64,000 nt of DNA from Azospirillum brasilense (lineage in GTDB: Bacteria; Pseudomonadota; Alphaproteobacteria; Azospirillales; Azospirillaceae). Of this stretch, positions 19,455 to 28,056 are shown in pieces. Position 1 is the first letter of the stretch. Every line of letters starts with the position of its first letter. Made by a program: the position numbers and the translations under genes. The notes under the pieces were generated by a model. That model was not told where the DNA came from. It worked only from the letters and a program-made list of their open reading frames with translations, and searched no databases. The stretch covers positions 2,268,501 to 2,332,500 of the forward strand of contig NZ_CP059449.1 of assembly GCF_022023855.1 (NCBI RefSeq), written 5' to 3'.

Positions 19455-21329
19455 ATGGACATCCGGAACGAACTGAACGGCCAGCTCCGCATCGTCATCG
19501 TCGGCCATGTCGACCACGGCAAGTCGACGCTGATCGGACGCCTGCTGAACGACACCGGCAGCCTGCCCGACGGCAAGGTGGAGCAGGTCCACGAGATGAG
19601 CCGCAAGCGCGGCATGCCCTTCGAGTGGGCCTTCGTGATGGACGCGCTCCAGGCCGAGCGCGACCAGGGCATCACCATCGACACCACGCAGATCCATTTC
19701 AAGACGGAACAGCGCCCCTACGTCATCATCGACGCGCCGGGCCACACCGAGTTCCTGAAGAACATGGTGACCGGCGCCTCGCAGGCCGACGCCGCCCTGC
19801 TGGTGATCGACGCCGCCGAGGGCGCGCTGGAGCAGTCACGCCGCCACGCCTTCCTGCTGCACCTGCTGGGCGTGCGGCAGGTGGCGGTGGCGGTCAACAA
19901 GATGGACCGCGTCGACTTCGACCAGTACCGGTTCGAGGCGGTGTCGCAGGAGATCCGCGCCTATCTGGCGGAACTCGGCCTGCACACCTCCACGGTGATC
20001 CCGATCGCGGCGCGCCATGGCGACAACATCGTCACCCGCTCCGACAAGGCGCCCTGGTACGAGGGACCGACCGTGGTGGAGGCGCTCGACGCCTTCCGCC
20101 CGCAGCAGGCGCCGACCGAACTGCCGCTGCGCTTCCCGCTGCAGGACGTCTACAAGCCCGACGACCGCCGCATCCTGGCCGGCCGCATCGAGAGCGGGCG
20201 CCTGCGCGTCGGCGACACGCTGCGTTTCTCGCCGACCGGCGCCACCGCTACGGTGGTCAGCATCGAGGGGTGGAACCACAGCCAGCCCATCGTCGCCGCC
20301 CAGGCCGGGCAGAGCATCGGCATCACGCTGGACAAGCGCATCTTCGCCGAGCGCGGCCATGTCGCACACCATGAGGAGGGCGCGCCGCACGTCACTCACC
20401 GGCTGGGCGTGCGCGCCTTCTGGCTGACCTCGGAGCCGCTGGCGGTTGGCAAGACCTACACGCTGAAGATCACGACGGGCGAGCACCGCGTGACGGTGGA
20501 GAGCATCACCGCCGTCATCGACATCGAGGACCTGTCGAGCACCCCGGCCAAGGCGGTCCACCGCAACGAGGTGGCCGAGGTCGTCCTGCGCTCCCGCTCG
20601 CCGATCGCCGTCGACCTCGCGTCGGCGCTGTCGCGCACCGGGCGCGGCGTGCTGATCGACGGCCACGACGTGGTCGGCGGCTGCATCGTCGTCGAGGTGG
20701 ACGAGGGGCCCGCCGCCTCAGCCAACACGACCGAGGTCTCGCACGCCGTCACCGCGGACGAGCGCAACGCCGCCAACGGCCACAAGGGCGGCGTCCTCTG
20801 GCTGACCGGCCTGTCTGGGGCGGGCAAGTCCACGCTGGCCATGGCGCTGGAGCGCGCCCTGTTCGACCGCGGCTGGCAGGTCTTCGTGCTGGACGGCGAC
20901 AACGTGCGCAACGGGCTGAACGCCGGGCTGGGCTTCTCGGCGGAGGACCGGACGGAGAATATCCGTCGCGTCGCCGAGACGGCCAAGCTGTTCGCGGACG
21001 CGGGCGTTCTGGTCATCGCCTCGCTGATCTCGCCGCTCCAGGCCGATCGGGCGCGGGCGCGGGCCATCGGTGGCGAGCGCTTCCACGAGGTCTATGTGGC
21101 CGCCGATCTCGCCACATGCGAATCGCGCGACCCCAAGGGCCTCTACCGCCGGGCGCGCGCTGGGGAGATCCCGGAGTTCACCGGCGTCTCCGCCCCCTAT
21201 GAGGCCCCGGAGTCGGCGGAGCTGACCATCGACACCGGCACGGTCACCCCGGTGGAGGCGCTGGGCGAATTGCTCGACTATGTGGACGGCGCGTTCGGCC
21301 GGAACGCCTTGAAGCGCGGACGGGTGTAA
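19455..21329 (+). CDS. cysNC: Bifunctional sulfate adenylyltransferase subunit 1 / adenylylsulfate kinase (CysNC, NodQ-like)
   Basis: 624 residues. Residues 1-430 are the CysN GTPase with G1 GHVDHGKST, the DAPGHTEF G3 motif and NKMD G4, then two beta-barrel domains. Residues ~440-624 are APS kinase (CysC) with the P-loop [15 protein letters not shown] and [19 protein letters not shown]. It drives APS formation with GTP hydrolysis and can phosphorylate APS to PAPS. The same fusion is known as NodQ in rhizobia and Azospirillum. Because cysH is of the APS-using type, the PAPS made here is probably meant for sulfotransferases. The gene ends in a strong terminator. Confidence 0.95.
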   Translation: MDIRNELNGQLRIVIVGHVDHGKSTLIGRLLNDTGSLPDGKVEQVHEMSRKRGMPFEWAFVMDALQAERDQGITIDTTQIHFKTEQRPYVIIDAPGHTEFLKNMVTGASQADAALLVIDAAEGALEQSRRHAFLLHLLGVRQVAVAVNKMDRVDFDQYRFEAVSQEIRAYLAELGLHTSTVIPIAARHGDNIVTRSDKAPWYEGPTVVEALDAFRPQQAPTELPLRFPLQDVYKPDDRRILAGRIESGRLRVGDTLRFSPTGATATVVSIEGWNHSQPIVAAQAGQSIGITLDKRIFAERGHVAHHEEGAPHVTHRLGVRAFWLTSEPLAVGKTYTLKITTGEHRVTVESITAVIDIEDLSSTPAKAVHRNEVAEVVLRSRSPIAVDLASALSRTGRGVLIDGHDVVGGCIVVEVDEGPAASANTTEVSHAVTADERNAANGHKGGVLWLTGLSGAGKSTLAMALERALFDRGWQVFVLDGDNVRNGLNAGLGFSAEDRTENIRRVAETAKLFADAGVLVIASLISPLQADRARARAIGGERFHEVYVAADLATCESRDPKGLYRRARAGEIPEFTGVSAPYEAPESAELTIDTGTVTPVEALGELLDYVDGAFGRNALKRGRV

Positions 21330-21352
21330 CGGCTTCGCTCTTCCGTTCTGGA

Positions 21353-21386
21353 AAAAGCCCCTTCGCGTCGCCGCGAAGGGGCTTTT
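21353..21386 (+). terminator. Rho-independent terminator of the cysHD-NC operon
   Basis: AAAAGCCCCTTCGCG and CGCGAAGGGGCTTTT form a 15 bp perfect stem around a TCGC loop, 23 bp after the cysNC stop. Confidence 0.92.
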
Positions 21387-21398
21387 CCTATAGCGGTT

Positions 21399-21435
21399 CT
21401 GATTTCACATTTCGAAACGTATTATGTGAAATCAG
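21399..21435. repeat. 12 bp perfect inverted repeat upstream of the sulfonate-type transporter
   Basis: CTGATTTCACAT (21399-21410) and ATGTGAAATCAG (21424-21435) are exact inverted repeats separated by 13 bp. They lie in a short AT-rich island 90 bp before the start of the substrate-binding protein. It could be an operator or a small dispersed palindrome; the flank TATAGCGGTT looks like repeat-element sequence. Confidence 0.55.
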
Positions 21436-21525
21436 TCATTTCATCATTTGTAAATGTGTAATTCGCTCTTCCTTCCGATAGGAGATGTGCTAAATAGGCG
21501 GGCAATTTTCTGCGAGGATGGAACC

Positions 21526-22557
21526 ATGACCGCCCTGACCCGACGCTCCGCAATGCTGGCCGTGGCCGCCGTCGCCTCCCTGGCCGCCCTCACGCCCGGT
21601 GCGGCCCGCGCAGCCGATCCGGTTAAGCTGGAGGTCGGCTACATTCCCATCCTTGCCGCTGCGCCGCTGTTCATCCTGGAAGGGGAAGGCTGGGCGCGTG
21701 AGGCCGGCATCGACCTTAAGCTGACCAAGTTCGAATCCGGCCCGCACGCGATCCAGGCGATGGCCGCCGGCAAGATCGACTTGCTCTATGCCGGCGTCGC
21801 TCCGGTCCTGGTCGCCCGCTCGAAGGGCGCGGACGTGTCGGTGATCGCCAACTCGGCGGTCGAGGAGATGGTCGTCGCCAGCCGCGGCGAGTTCGCCAAG
21901 GCGCTGGGCGGCAAGGCCACCGCGGAGTCCATCGCGAAGTTCGTCGCCGACAGCGGCCGCAAGGTGAAGATCGGCACGCAGCCGCCGGGTTCGGTTCCGG
22001 ACACGGTGCTGCGCCACTGGCTGTTCAAGGTGGTGAAGGCCGACCCTGCCAACGTGGAGATCATCTCCATGGGCATCGAGAAGACCCAGCAGGCCCTGCT
22101 CGCCGGCGCGCTCGACGCCGCCACCATCCGTGAGCCGACGGTGACCGTGACCCAGAAGGTCGACCCGAACGTCGGTCTGCTGGCCACCGGCGCGGAGATG
22201 TTCCCGAACCAGCCCGGCACCGTCATCGCGGTCCGCGGCCCGGTCGCCAAGGAGCATGCCGAGGCGCTGACCCGCCTGCTCAAGGCGCACATCCGCGCCG
22301 TGGATCAGATCGCCAAGGACCCGGCCCGCTCCGCCAAGGTCGCCAACGAGTATCTCGGCAAGGGCCTGATGGAGCCGGCCACTCTGGAGGCCGCCTTCCG
22401 CTCGCCGGGGTCCAAGTTCATCGCCGACCCGCATGGCGTGGTCCCGGCGGTCGAGCAGATGATGGCCTACGCCAAGGAGATCGGCTCCGCCGAGGGCACC
22501 ATCCCAGTGGCGGAGGCGTTCGACTTCCGCTTCTACGACGCGGCCGCCGCGAAGTAA
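21526..22557 (+). CDS. ABC transporter substrate-binding protein (SsuA/TauA/NrtA type)
   Basis: 343 residues from the ATG at 21526; the longer open frame lacks a signal peptide start. The N-terminus (LTRRSAMLAVAAVASLAALT, then ARA/AD) is a twin-Arg-like or Sec signal peptide, so the mature protein is periplasmic. The core starts VKLEVGYIPILAAAPLFILEG and contains FESGPHAIQAMAAGKIDLLYAG near residue 75, typical of the NMT1/SsuA fold that binds sulfonates, taurine, nitrate or thiamine precursors. Sulfonate or another sulfur source is suggested by the position behind the sulfate operon. It is followed after 5 bp by the permease. Confidence 0.88.
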   Translation: MTALTRRSAMLAVAAVASLAALTPGAARAADPVKLEVGYIPILAAAPLFILEGEGWAREAGIDLKLTKFESGPHAIQAMAAGKIDLLYAGVAPVLVARSKGADVSVIANSAVEEMVVASRGEFAKALGGKATAESIAKFVADSGRKVKIGTQPPGSVPDTVLRHWLFKVVKADPANVEIISMGIEKTQQALLAGALDAATIREPTVTVTQKVDPNVGLLATGAEMFPNQPGTVIAVRGPVAKEHAEALTRLLKAHIRAVDQIAKDPARSAKVANEYLGKGLMEPATLEAAFRSPGSKFIADPHGVVPAVEQMMAYAKEIGSAEGTIPVAEAFDFRFYDAAAAK

Positions 22558-22562
22558 GCGCG

Positions 22563-23327
22563 ATGCGTCAACCGCTGAAGCTTCACAGTTCCATCGCCCT
22601 GTCGGCGCTCGGCGTCGGTGCTTTCCTGCTCGCCTGGGAAGCGCTGGCGCGCAGCGGCATCGTGCCCGCTGGGCTGCTGCCGTCGCCCAGCGCCGTGCCT
22701 GGCGCCTTCCTGGCGGAGTTCCGGTCCGGGACTTGGCAGGCGATGGTCCTCGCCAGCCTGTCGCACTACCTGTCGGGGCTGGCGCTCGGCACCGTCCTGG
22801 GCATCACCTTCGGCACGGCGGCGGCGACTTGGGGCATCTGGGACGCTTTCCAGGCCTGGGTGGTGCGCATGCTGCGCCCCATCCCGTCCATCGCCTGGAT
22901 TCCCTTCGCCATCATCTGGTTCGGCGTCAGCAAGTCGGCCGCGACCTTCCTGATCGCGCTGACCGTCTTCTGGATCAACTACTACGCCACCTACAGCGCG
23001 GTGCGCGGGGTGGACAAGGACCTGATCGAACTCGGCCATGCCTTCGGGCAGGGCGGGCTGATCCCGCGCCTGTTCAAGATCGTCCTGCCCGGCGCGCTGC
23101 CGGGCATCCTGGCCGGCGTACGTGCCGGGCTGGGGCAGGGCTGGATGACCGTGGTGGCGGCGGAGCTGTTCGGCATCTCCGGACTGGGCGCCCGCATGTC
23201 CGACGCCTCCGGCCTGCTCGCCACGCACATCGTCGTGCTCTACATGGTCACCATCGCGGCGCTCTACGGCGTGTGCGACTTCCTGTTCATGCAGGTTCAG
23301 CAGCGGGTGCTGGCATGGCAAAAGTGA
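22563..23327 (+). CDS. ABC transporter permease (SsuC/TauC type)
   Basis: 254 residues with six predicted membrane segments. The EAA loop near residues 155-190 (ELGHAFGQGGLIPRLFKIVLPGALPGILAGVRAGLGQGW) contacts the ATPase. The SsuC/TauC family is indicated by RMLRPIPSIAWIPFAIIWFG near residue 105. Its end overlaps the ATPase gene by 13 bp. Substrate specificity cannot be read from the permease. Confidence 0.9.
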   Translation: MRQPLKLHSSIALSALGVGAFLLAWEALARSGIVPAGLLPSPSAVPGAFLAEFRSGTWQAMVLASLSHYLSGLALGTVLGITFGTAAATWGIWDAFQAWVVRMLRPIPSIAWIPFAIIWFGVSKSAATFLIALTVFWINYYATYSAVRGVDKDLIELGHAFGQGGLIPRLFKIVLPGALPGILAGVRAGLGQGWMTVVAAELFGISGLGARMSDASGLLATHIVVLYMVTIAALYGVCDFLFMQVQQRVLAWQK

Positions 23328-24097
23328 ACGGCGCAAAAGTGAACAGCCCAAATGGGAACGGCTCTGCCGTGATCGACCTGAAGGGCGTCGCCATCGGCTA
23401 CGGCGCCGAGGCCCCGCCGGTCCTCGTGGACGTCGACCTGTCCATCGAACGCGGCAGCTTCGTCGCCATCGTCGGGCCGTCCGGCGTCGGCAAGTCCACG
23501 CTCCTGCGCGTCGTCGCCGGACTGCACACGGCGCGTGCCGGTGCCGTCACCATTCACGAGACGAAGAAGCCGGGCCACCGTCCGGTCAGCCTCGTCTTCC
23601 AGGATGCCCGCCTGCTGCCCTGGCGGCGGGTCGCCAAGAACATCCGCTTCGGGCTGGAGGGGCTGCCGATCTCCACCGCCGAGCGGGAGGAGCGGGTGGC
23701 CGCCGCGCTGCGCCTCGTCCGGCTGGACGATTACGGCCGGCGCTGGCCCTACGAGCTGTCGGGCGGTCAGCGCCAGCGCGTCGGCATCGCCCGCGCCCTG
23801 GCCGTCGATCCGGACATTCTGCTGATGGACGAGCCGTTCGGCGCGCTCGACGCCATCACCCGGCACAGCCTTCAAGACGAGCTGCTGCGCATCCACCGCG
23901 AGACCGGCAAGACCGTGCTGTTCGTCACGCACGACCTGGAAGAGGCCGTGCATCTCGCCGACCGCATCATCGTTCTGGGCGGCAGCCCGGCGCGCATTGT
24001 CCAGGACGTGCGCAACGAGCCGGGCCGCGAGAGCGGCGGCTTCCGCGAGCAGGTGGAGCAACTGCGGTCGGGGATCGCGGACAATTACAGCATTTGA
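23315..24097 (+). CDS. ABC transporter ATP-binding protein (SsuB/TauB type)
   Basis: 260 residues from the ATG at 23315. Walker A GPSGVGKST, signature LSGGQRQRVGIARAL, Walker B ILLMDEPFGALD and the H-loop VTHDLEEA are all intact. The first ~15 residues (KVNGAKVNSPNGNGS) come from a short imperfect direct repeat in the DNA (AAAAGTGAAC twice), which looks like a recent local duplication. It energises the preceding permease. The stop codon is followed by a palindromic repeat element. Confidence 0.93.
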   Translation: MAKVNGAKVNSPNGNGSAVIDLKGVAIGYGAEAPPVLVDVDLSIERGSFVAIVGPSGVGKSTLLRVVAGLHTARAGAVTIHETKKPGHRPVSLVFQDARLLPWRRVAKNIRFGLEGLPISTAEREERVAAALRLVRLDDYGRRWPYELSGGQRQRVGIARALAVDPDILLMDEPFGALDAITRHSLQDELLRIHRETGKTVLFVTHDLEEAVHLADRIIVLGGSPARIVQDVRNEPGRESGGFREQVEQLRSGIADNYSI

Positions 24098-24110
24098 GGC
24101 GTCGAACCGG

Positions 24111-24192
24111 GCCCCCACCCAACCCTCCCCCGCTACGCAGGGGAGGGCTTTTTCTCCTCCCCCTGCGTAGCGGGGGGAGGCAGGGAGGGGGG
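24111..24192. repeat. Palindromic intergenic repeat (REP/MITE-like) between convergent genes
   Basis: CCTCCCCCGCTACGCAGGGG (24124-24143) and its complement with one extra G (24160-24180) flank a GAGGGCTTTTTCTCCT centre, and outer C-rich/G-rich arms extend the pairing. This is the form of REP-like elements scattered between genes in high-GC proteobacteria. With its central T-run it may also terminate both flanking operons. Confidence 0.75.
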
Positions 24193-24213
24193 CTCTGCTC
24201 AACCACTCACGCT

Positions 24214-24498
24214 CTACGGCGCCACCCGCCGCACATCCCTTGCCGTCAAATGGACGTTCGCATCCGGGTCCAGCTTGCGGTCCATGATGCGGGCTTCCAC
24301 CGCCTTGTCGAAGACCGGGCGGTTCAGGCAGACATACTGCAGCGCCTCGTCCGGCTTCGGCAGATGGCCGGCGAGGGTTTGCAGGGCGCGGCGCGGGACG
24401 AAGACCCGCCCGTGATACTCCCCCACCTCCACCGCGAACTCCACGGCGTCGGCCTCCTCGTTCCAGGACGGGTCATCGGGGAACACGAACAGCGGCAT
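24214..24498 (-). CDS. Small protein, probably DUF1488 family
   Basis: 94 residues from the ATG at 24498, preceded by GAGGGTGTG. It has the features of the DUF1488 family: a short N-terminal strand (LFVFPDDPSWNEEADAVEFAVEV), then VFVPRRALQTLAGH and an Asn-Arg pair followed by a helix (LNRPVFDKAVEARIMDR). No catalytic residues stand out. It is the last gene of a leftward group SCP2-DUF6134-this gene. Family assignment is by memory of the pattern and is tentative. Confidence 0.65.
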   Translation of the reverse strand: MPLFVFPDDPSWNEEADAVEFAVEVGEYHGRVFVPRRALQTLAGHLPKPDEALQYVCLNRPVFDKAVEARIMDRKLDPDANVHLTARDVRRVAP

Positions 24499-24521
24499 CA
24501 CACCCTCACGCGGAACACATC

Positions 24522-25154
24522 TCAGTCCAGGATGTAGGTAACATCGTAGCCGCTGCGCTTGAAGCGGGTCTTCAGCAGCGTGCCCTGCGCGTCGAACCAC
24601 AGATCGCGCTCCACGTCGCCGGAAATGCGGTGGTGCTGCGCCGGAACGGCCCGTCCGCCGACGGTCAGCGTCTCGGTGCCGACAAGGTCGGTGCGCACGC
24701 TGTAGGGCTTGCCGTCGATGACCGAGAGCAGGGTGGGGCGCTTCAGCACCTCCGGGGTCCACAGCGTCAGGGGCAGGGTGTCGGCGCTGGCCGCGCCCGC
24801 CTTGCCGTCCACCGTGACGGTGTAGCCACTGCCGGTCCGCATCATCCGGATGGCGTGGGGTGTGCCGTCGTCATCGGTCTGGGCGCTCATGGATTCGAGC
24901 GTCCGGTCCTTCCAGACCTCTTCCCGCTTGTGATCGTAGCGGAAGTTGATGAACAGCACCTTCACCCGCGTCGAGGCGGTGACGGCGACCTTCGTCACGT
25001 CGCCCTGGGGTTCCAGCCGAACGGTCTCGCTGCCCACCGGATCGTCGCCCATCTGAATCCGGTAGGTCAGCGTGCGCGGCTCGGCGGCCTGGGCCGCGGC
25101 CATGGACAGCAGCAGGCCGGCGGCCGCCAGCGCCGCGCGCAGGGCGTGCGTCAA
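24522..25154 (-). CDS. Periplasmic DUF6134-like protein
   Basis: 210 residues with a clear Sec signal peptide (LRAALAAAGLLLSMAAAQAAE), so it is exported. The mature part is all-beta in character: LTYRIQMGDDPVGSETVRLE, then FINFRYDHKREEVWKDRTLESMSAQTDDDG, and VERDLWFDAQGTLLKTRFKRSGYDVTYIL at the end. This arrangement fits the DUF6134 group, which recalls outer-membrane lipid-binding barrels. No function is known to me. It lies between the SCP2 gene and the DUF1488-like gene on the same strand. Confidence 0.7.
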   Translation of the reverse strand: MTHALRAALAAAGLLLSMAAAQAAEPRTLTYRIQMGDDPVGSETVRLEPQGDVTKVAVTASTRVKVLFINFRYDHKREEVWKDRTLESMSAQTDDDGTPHAIRMMRTGSGYTVTVDGKAGAASADTLPLTLWTPEVLKRPTLLSVIDGKPYSVRTDLVGTETLTVGGRAVPAQHHRISGDVERDLWFDAQGTLLKTRFKRSGYDVTYILD

Positions 25155-25220
25155 GGATGTTCCCTCCCTGTGTTCGTGATGCGGCGGCGGCTTATGGTGC
25201 CGCCGTCCGGTGCCAGTCGC

Positions 25221-25529
25221 TCAGTCGTCGAGGAGCTGCGCCAGCTTCATGGCGACGCCCATCGAGCCGTCCACCTTCAGCTTGCCCATGGTGAAGGCCA
25301 GCATCGGGTTCAGCCGCCCGTCCATCAGCTTCTTCAAGTTCTCGGCGGAGATGCGGATGGTGCAGTCGGGATCGGCGTCCCCGGCGTCCTCCCGCGCGAT
25401 GGCGACGGGCGTCTCGCGGGCGTTGACCCGCACCGCCTCGCCGTCCTCCAGCGCGAAGCGGACGTCGGCCTTCAGGCTGCGGAAGCTGGTGGAGCGGGAC
25501 TGGAGTTCGCGCAGGATGTCCTCAACCAT
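25221..25529 (-). CDS. SCP2 sterol-binding domain protein
   Basis: 102 residues forming a single SCP2 domain: an N-terminal helix, a four-stranded sheet (DVRFALEDGEAVRVNARE, DCTIRISAENLKKLMDGRLNPMLAFTMGKLKVDGSMGVAMKLAQLL). Such proteins bind fatty acyl chains and acyl-CoA in the cytoplasm. It is divergent from the acyl-CoA ligase gene across a region with a LiuR-type operator, which fits a shared role in lipid handling. Confidence 0.9.
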   Translation of the reverse strand: MVEDILRELQSRSTSFRSLKADVRFALEDGEAVRVNARETPVAIAREDAGDADPDCTIRISAENLKKLMDGRLNPMLAFTMGKLKVDGSMGVAMKLAQLLDD

Positions 25530-25587
25530 GGATCAGTCTCTCTCCCCTGGATTCGTGTTCGTCGGATCTTGACAGTAGGTGGACTTT

Positions 25588-25603
25588 ACGTTTACGTCAA
25601 CGT
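25588..25603. promoter_or_regulatory. LiuR-type (MerR family) operator between the SCP2 gene and fadD
   Basis: ACGTTTACGTCAACGT is a near-palindrome (14 of 16 positions), inside CTTTACGTTTACGTCAACGTCA-like sequence. It resembles the TTACGT-AACGTAA motif described for LiuR-type regulators of acyl-CoA metabolism. A LiuR-like MerR gene lies just downstream of fadD. Confidence 0.6.
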
Positions 25604-25671
25604 CATAACCAAAACGTTTCCGGCGCCACAACGATCCGGGAACCATCAAATCAATCGAGGGGAGTGAATCC

Positions 25672-25734
25672 ATGCAGACCGCCGCGCCCGGACTCCGAAA
25701 GCCCCGCACCGCCTTCCGTCGTCGCTTGTCCTGA
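25672..25734 (+). CDS. 20-residue small ORF upstream of fadD
   Basis: ATG at 25672 follows GAGGGGAGTGAATCC, a strong ribosome-binding site. The peptide MQTAAPGLRKPRTAFRRRLS is basic and ends 27 bp before the fadD start, which has its own GGGAGGATCGGAA site. It could be a leader peptide or a chance ORF in the leader; no family is recognised. Confidence 0.35.
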   Translation: MQTAAPGLRKPRTAFRRRLS

Positions 25735-25761
25735 CCCGCCGCGCAGCCGGGAGGATCGGAA

Positions 25762-27480
25762 ATGACCGAGAATCTTGCGCGCCGGAGCAGCATCGGCGAC
25801 GACAGGCCGGCCCATCCTTGGCTGGCCCATTACCCCGAGGGCATCGCCTGGGACCAGCCGATCGCCGTGATGCCGCTGGCGGAGCTGTTCGAGGAGGCCG
25901 CCCGCCGCTACGCCGACCGTCCGTGCCTGGACTTCCTCGGCCGCCGCTACCGCTACGCGGAGGTGCTGGGGCTGGTGAACCGGGCGGCCAAGGGCTTCGC
26001 GGCGCTGGGGGTGAAGCCAGGCGTGCGGGTGGGGCTGTGCCTGCCGAACACGCCGACCTACGTGATCGCCTATTTCGCGATCCTGAAGGCCGGCGGCACG
26101 GTGGTGAACTACAACCCGCTCTACGTCGAGCGGGAACTGGAGCACCAGATCGAGGATTCCGGGACCGAGATCATGGTCACGCTCGATCTGAAGCAGATCC
26201 ACCCGCGCATCGAGGCGATGCTGGACCGCACGCGGCTGAAGACGGTGGTCGTCTGCCGCATGGCCTCCATCCTGCCCCCGGTGAAGAGCGTGCTGTTCCG
26301 CGTCCTGAAGCGCAGCGAACTGGCCAGCATCCCGCAGGACGGGCGGCATGTGGATTTCGACGCGCTGCTGGCCAACGACGGAGTGATGCCGCCGGTGCGG
26401 CTGGACCCGCGGCGCGACGTGGCGGTGCTGCAATACACCGGCGGGACCACCGGCGTACCCAAGGGGGCGATGCTGACCCACGCCAACCTCGTGGCCAACG
26501 CGCGGCAGGTGCAGGCCTGGTTCCCCGGCATGGCGCTGGGGGAGGAACGGATGCTCGCCGTCCTGCCCTTCTTCCACGTCTTCGCCATGACGGTGATCCT
26601 GAACATGGGGCTGGCGGCGGGGGCGGAGTTGATCATGCTGCCGCGCTTCGACACGCTGCAGGTGCTGAAGACCATCGCGCGGCGCAAGCCCACGCTGTTG
26701 CCCGGCGTGCCGACCATGTACAAGGCGTTGCTGAGCCATCCGGACGTGGCGCGCCATCCGATGCGGTCGATCCGCTATTGCATCTCCGGCGGGGCGCCGC
26801 TGCCGATGGAACTGAAGCGCCAGTTCGAGGAGGCCACCGGCTGCGTGCTGGTCGAGGGCTACGGCCTCAGCGAGGCGTCGCCGGTCTGCGCCTGCAACCC
26901 GCTGACCGGGGTGAACAAGGAGGGCTCCATCGGCCTGCCGCTGCCCGGCATCATGGTGCAGATCCGCGCGCTGGACGATCCCGACCGCGTGCTGCCGCCC
27001 GGCGAGAAGGGGCAGGTCGTGCTGTCCGGTCCCAACGTCATGGCCGGCTATTGGAACCAGGACGGGGAGAGCCGGCGCACCATCGTCGGCGGCTGGCTGT
27101 TCACCGGCGACGTCGGGCTGATGGACGAGGACGGCTACGTCTTCCTGCTCGACCGGCTGAAGGACCTGATCCTCTGCGGCGGCTACAACGTCTATCCGCG
27201 CGTGATCGAGGAGGCCATCTACCAGCACCCCGACGTGGTGGCCGTCTGCGTCATCGGCATCCCCGACGACTATCGCGGCCAGAGCCCGAAGGCCTTCGTG
27301 CAGCTCAAGCCCGGAGCCAGCCTGACCGCAGAGCGGTTGAAGGATTTCCTGCGCGACAAGATCTCACGGATCGAGATGCCGAAGCTGATCGAGTTCCGCG
27401 CCGAGTTGCCCAAGACGGCCGTCGGCAAGCTGTCGAAGAAGGAGTTGATTGCCGAAAGCTCGCAGAAGTCGGAGGGATGA
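25762..27480 (+). CDS. fadD: Long-chain fatty acid--CoA ligase
   Basis: 572 residues. The AMP-binding motif YTGGTTGVPKGAMLTHANL is near residue 230, then GYGLSEASPV near residue 375 and the FTGDVGLMDEDGYVFLLDRLKDLI hinge near residue 450. The C-terminal catalytic Lys is in LPKTAVGKLSKKEL. The start APHPWLAHYPEGIAWDQPI-like sequence (here RPAHPWLAHYPEGI) marks the FadD subgroup. It activates fatty acids with ATP and CoA. It faces the SCP2 gene and is followed by the MerR regulator that probably controls it. Confidence 0.95.
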   Translation: MTENLARRSSIGDDRPAHPWLAHYPEGIAWDQPIAVMPLAELFEEAARRYADRPCLDFLGRRYRYAEVLGLVNRAAKGFAALGVKPGVRVGLCLPNTPTYVIAYFAILKAGGTVVNYNPLYVERELEHQIEDSGTEIMVTLDLKQIHPRIEAMLDRTRLKTVVVCRMASILPPVKSVLFRVLKRSELASIPQDGRHVDFDALLANDGVMPPVRLDPRRDVAVLQYTGGTTGVPKGAMLTHANLVANARQVQAWFPGMALGEERMLAVLPFFHVFAMTVILNMGLAAGAELIMLPRFDTLQVLKTIARRKPTLLPGVPTMYKALLSHPDVARHPMRSIRYCISGGAPLPMELKRQFEEATGCVLVEGYGLSEASPVCACNPLTGVNKEGSIGLPLPGIMVQIRALDDPDRVLPPGEKGQVVLSGPNVMAGYWNQDGESRRTIVGGWLFTGDVGLMDEDGYVFLLDRLKDLILCGGYNVYPRVIEEAIYQHPDVVAVCVIGIPDDYRGQSPKAFVQLKPGASLTAERLKDFLRDKISRIEMPKLIEFRAELPKTAVGKLSKKELIAESSQKSEG

Positions 27481-27617
27481 CCGGGGGAAGGGCGCTCGGC
27501 TTTGTCACGCCGTGGTGTGTGTGGTAGGAACGGAGACGCCGTCCGGCGGCGTGGAGCGAGCAGCCTTCGTTCCCCACGCCGCCGCGGCGCGACGTGACGG
27601 AAGGCGTGCCCCCCACC

Positions 27618-28010
27618 ATGGAACAGCTCTACACGGTGAATCAGTTGGCGGAGGAACTGGGCATCACGCCGCGTGCCCTCCGCTTCTACGAAGTGAAGGG
27701 GCTGCTGTCGCCCAACCGCCTGGGCAACAACCGCGTCTACACCAAGCGCGACCGCGCCCGGCTGAAGCTGATCCTGCGCGGCAAGCGGCTGGGTTTCTCG
27801 CTGGCGGAGATCCGCGAGTATCTCGACCTCTACAACGTCGATGGCGGGGTGGAGCAGCTGAAGGTCCTGCAGAAGCGCATCGACGCGCGGCTGAAGGACC
27901 TGGAGCAGCAGCGCCAGGACCTGGAGGCGACCGTGGGCGAGCTGCGGGAGATCGGGGCCCAGGTGCAGGCCGCGCTGGACGAGCGCGGATTGGCGTCCAA
28001 GAGCGCCTGA
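27618..28010 (+). CDS. MerR family regulator of the LiuR type
   Basis: 130 residues from the ATG at 27618; a GTG at 27594 in frame would add eight residues. The winged helix (YTVNQLAEELGITPRALRFYE, then GLLSPNRLGNNRVYTKRDRAR) and the LILRGKRLGFSLAEIREYLDLYN helix are close to LiuR, which represses branched-chain amino acid and fatty acid degradation genes. The C-terminal half is a coiled-coil dimerisation helix without metal-binding Cys. Autoregulation and control of fadD through the operator at 25588-25603 are inferred. Confidence 0.88.
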   Translation: MEQLYTVNQLAEELGITPRALRFYEVKGLLSPNRLGNNRVYTKRDRARLKLILRGKRLGFSLAEIREYLDLYNVDGGVEQLKVLQKRIDARLKDLEQQRQDLEATVGELREIGAQVQAALDERGLASKSA

Positions 28011-28056
28011 GCCGGCGCGGTCCCGTCCGCCCGGCCGGGCCGGAGGGGATAGGGTT

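Noticed and set aside
18725..20374. 549-codon rightward open frame overlapping cysD and cysNC
   Set aside because: Same strand but different frame; Arg/His/Pro-rich translation without motifs, while cysD and cysNC are certain.
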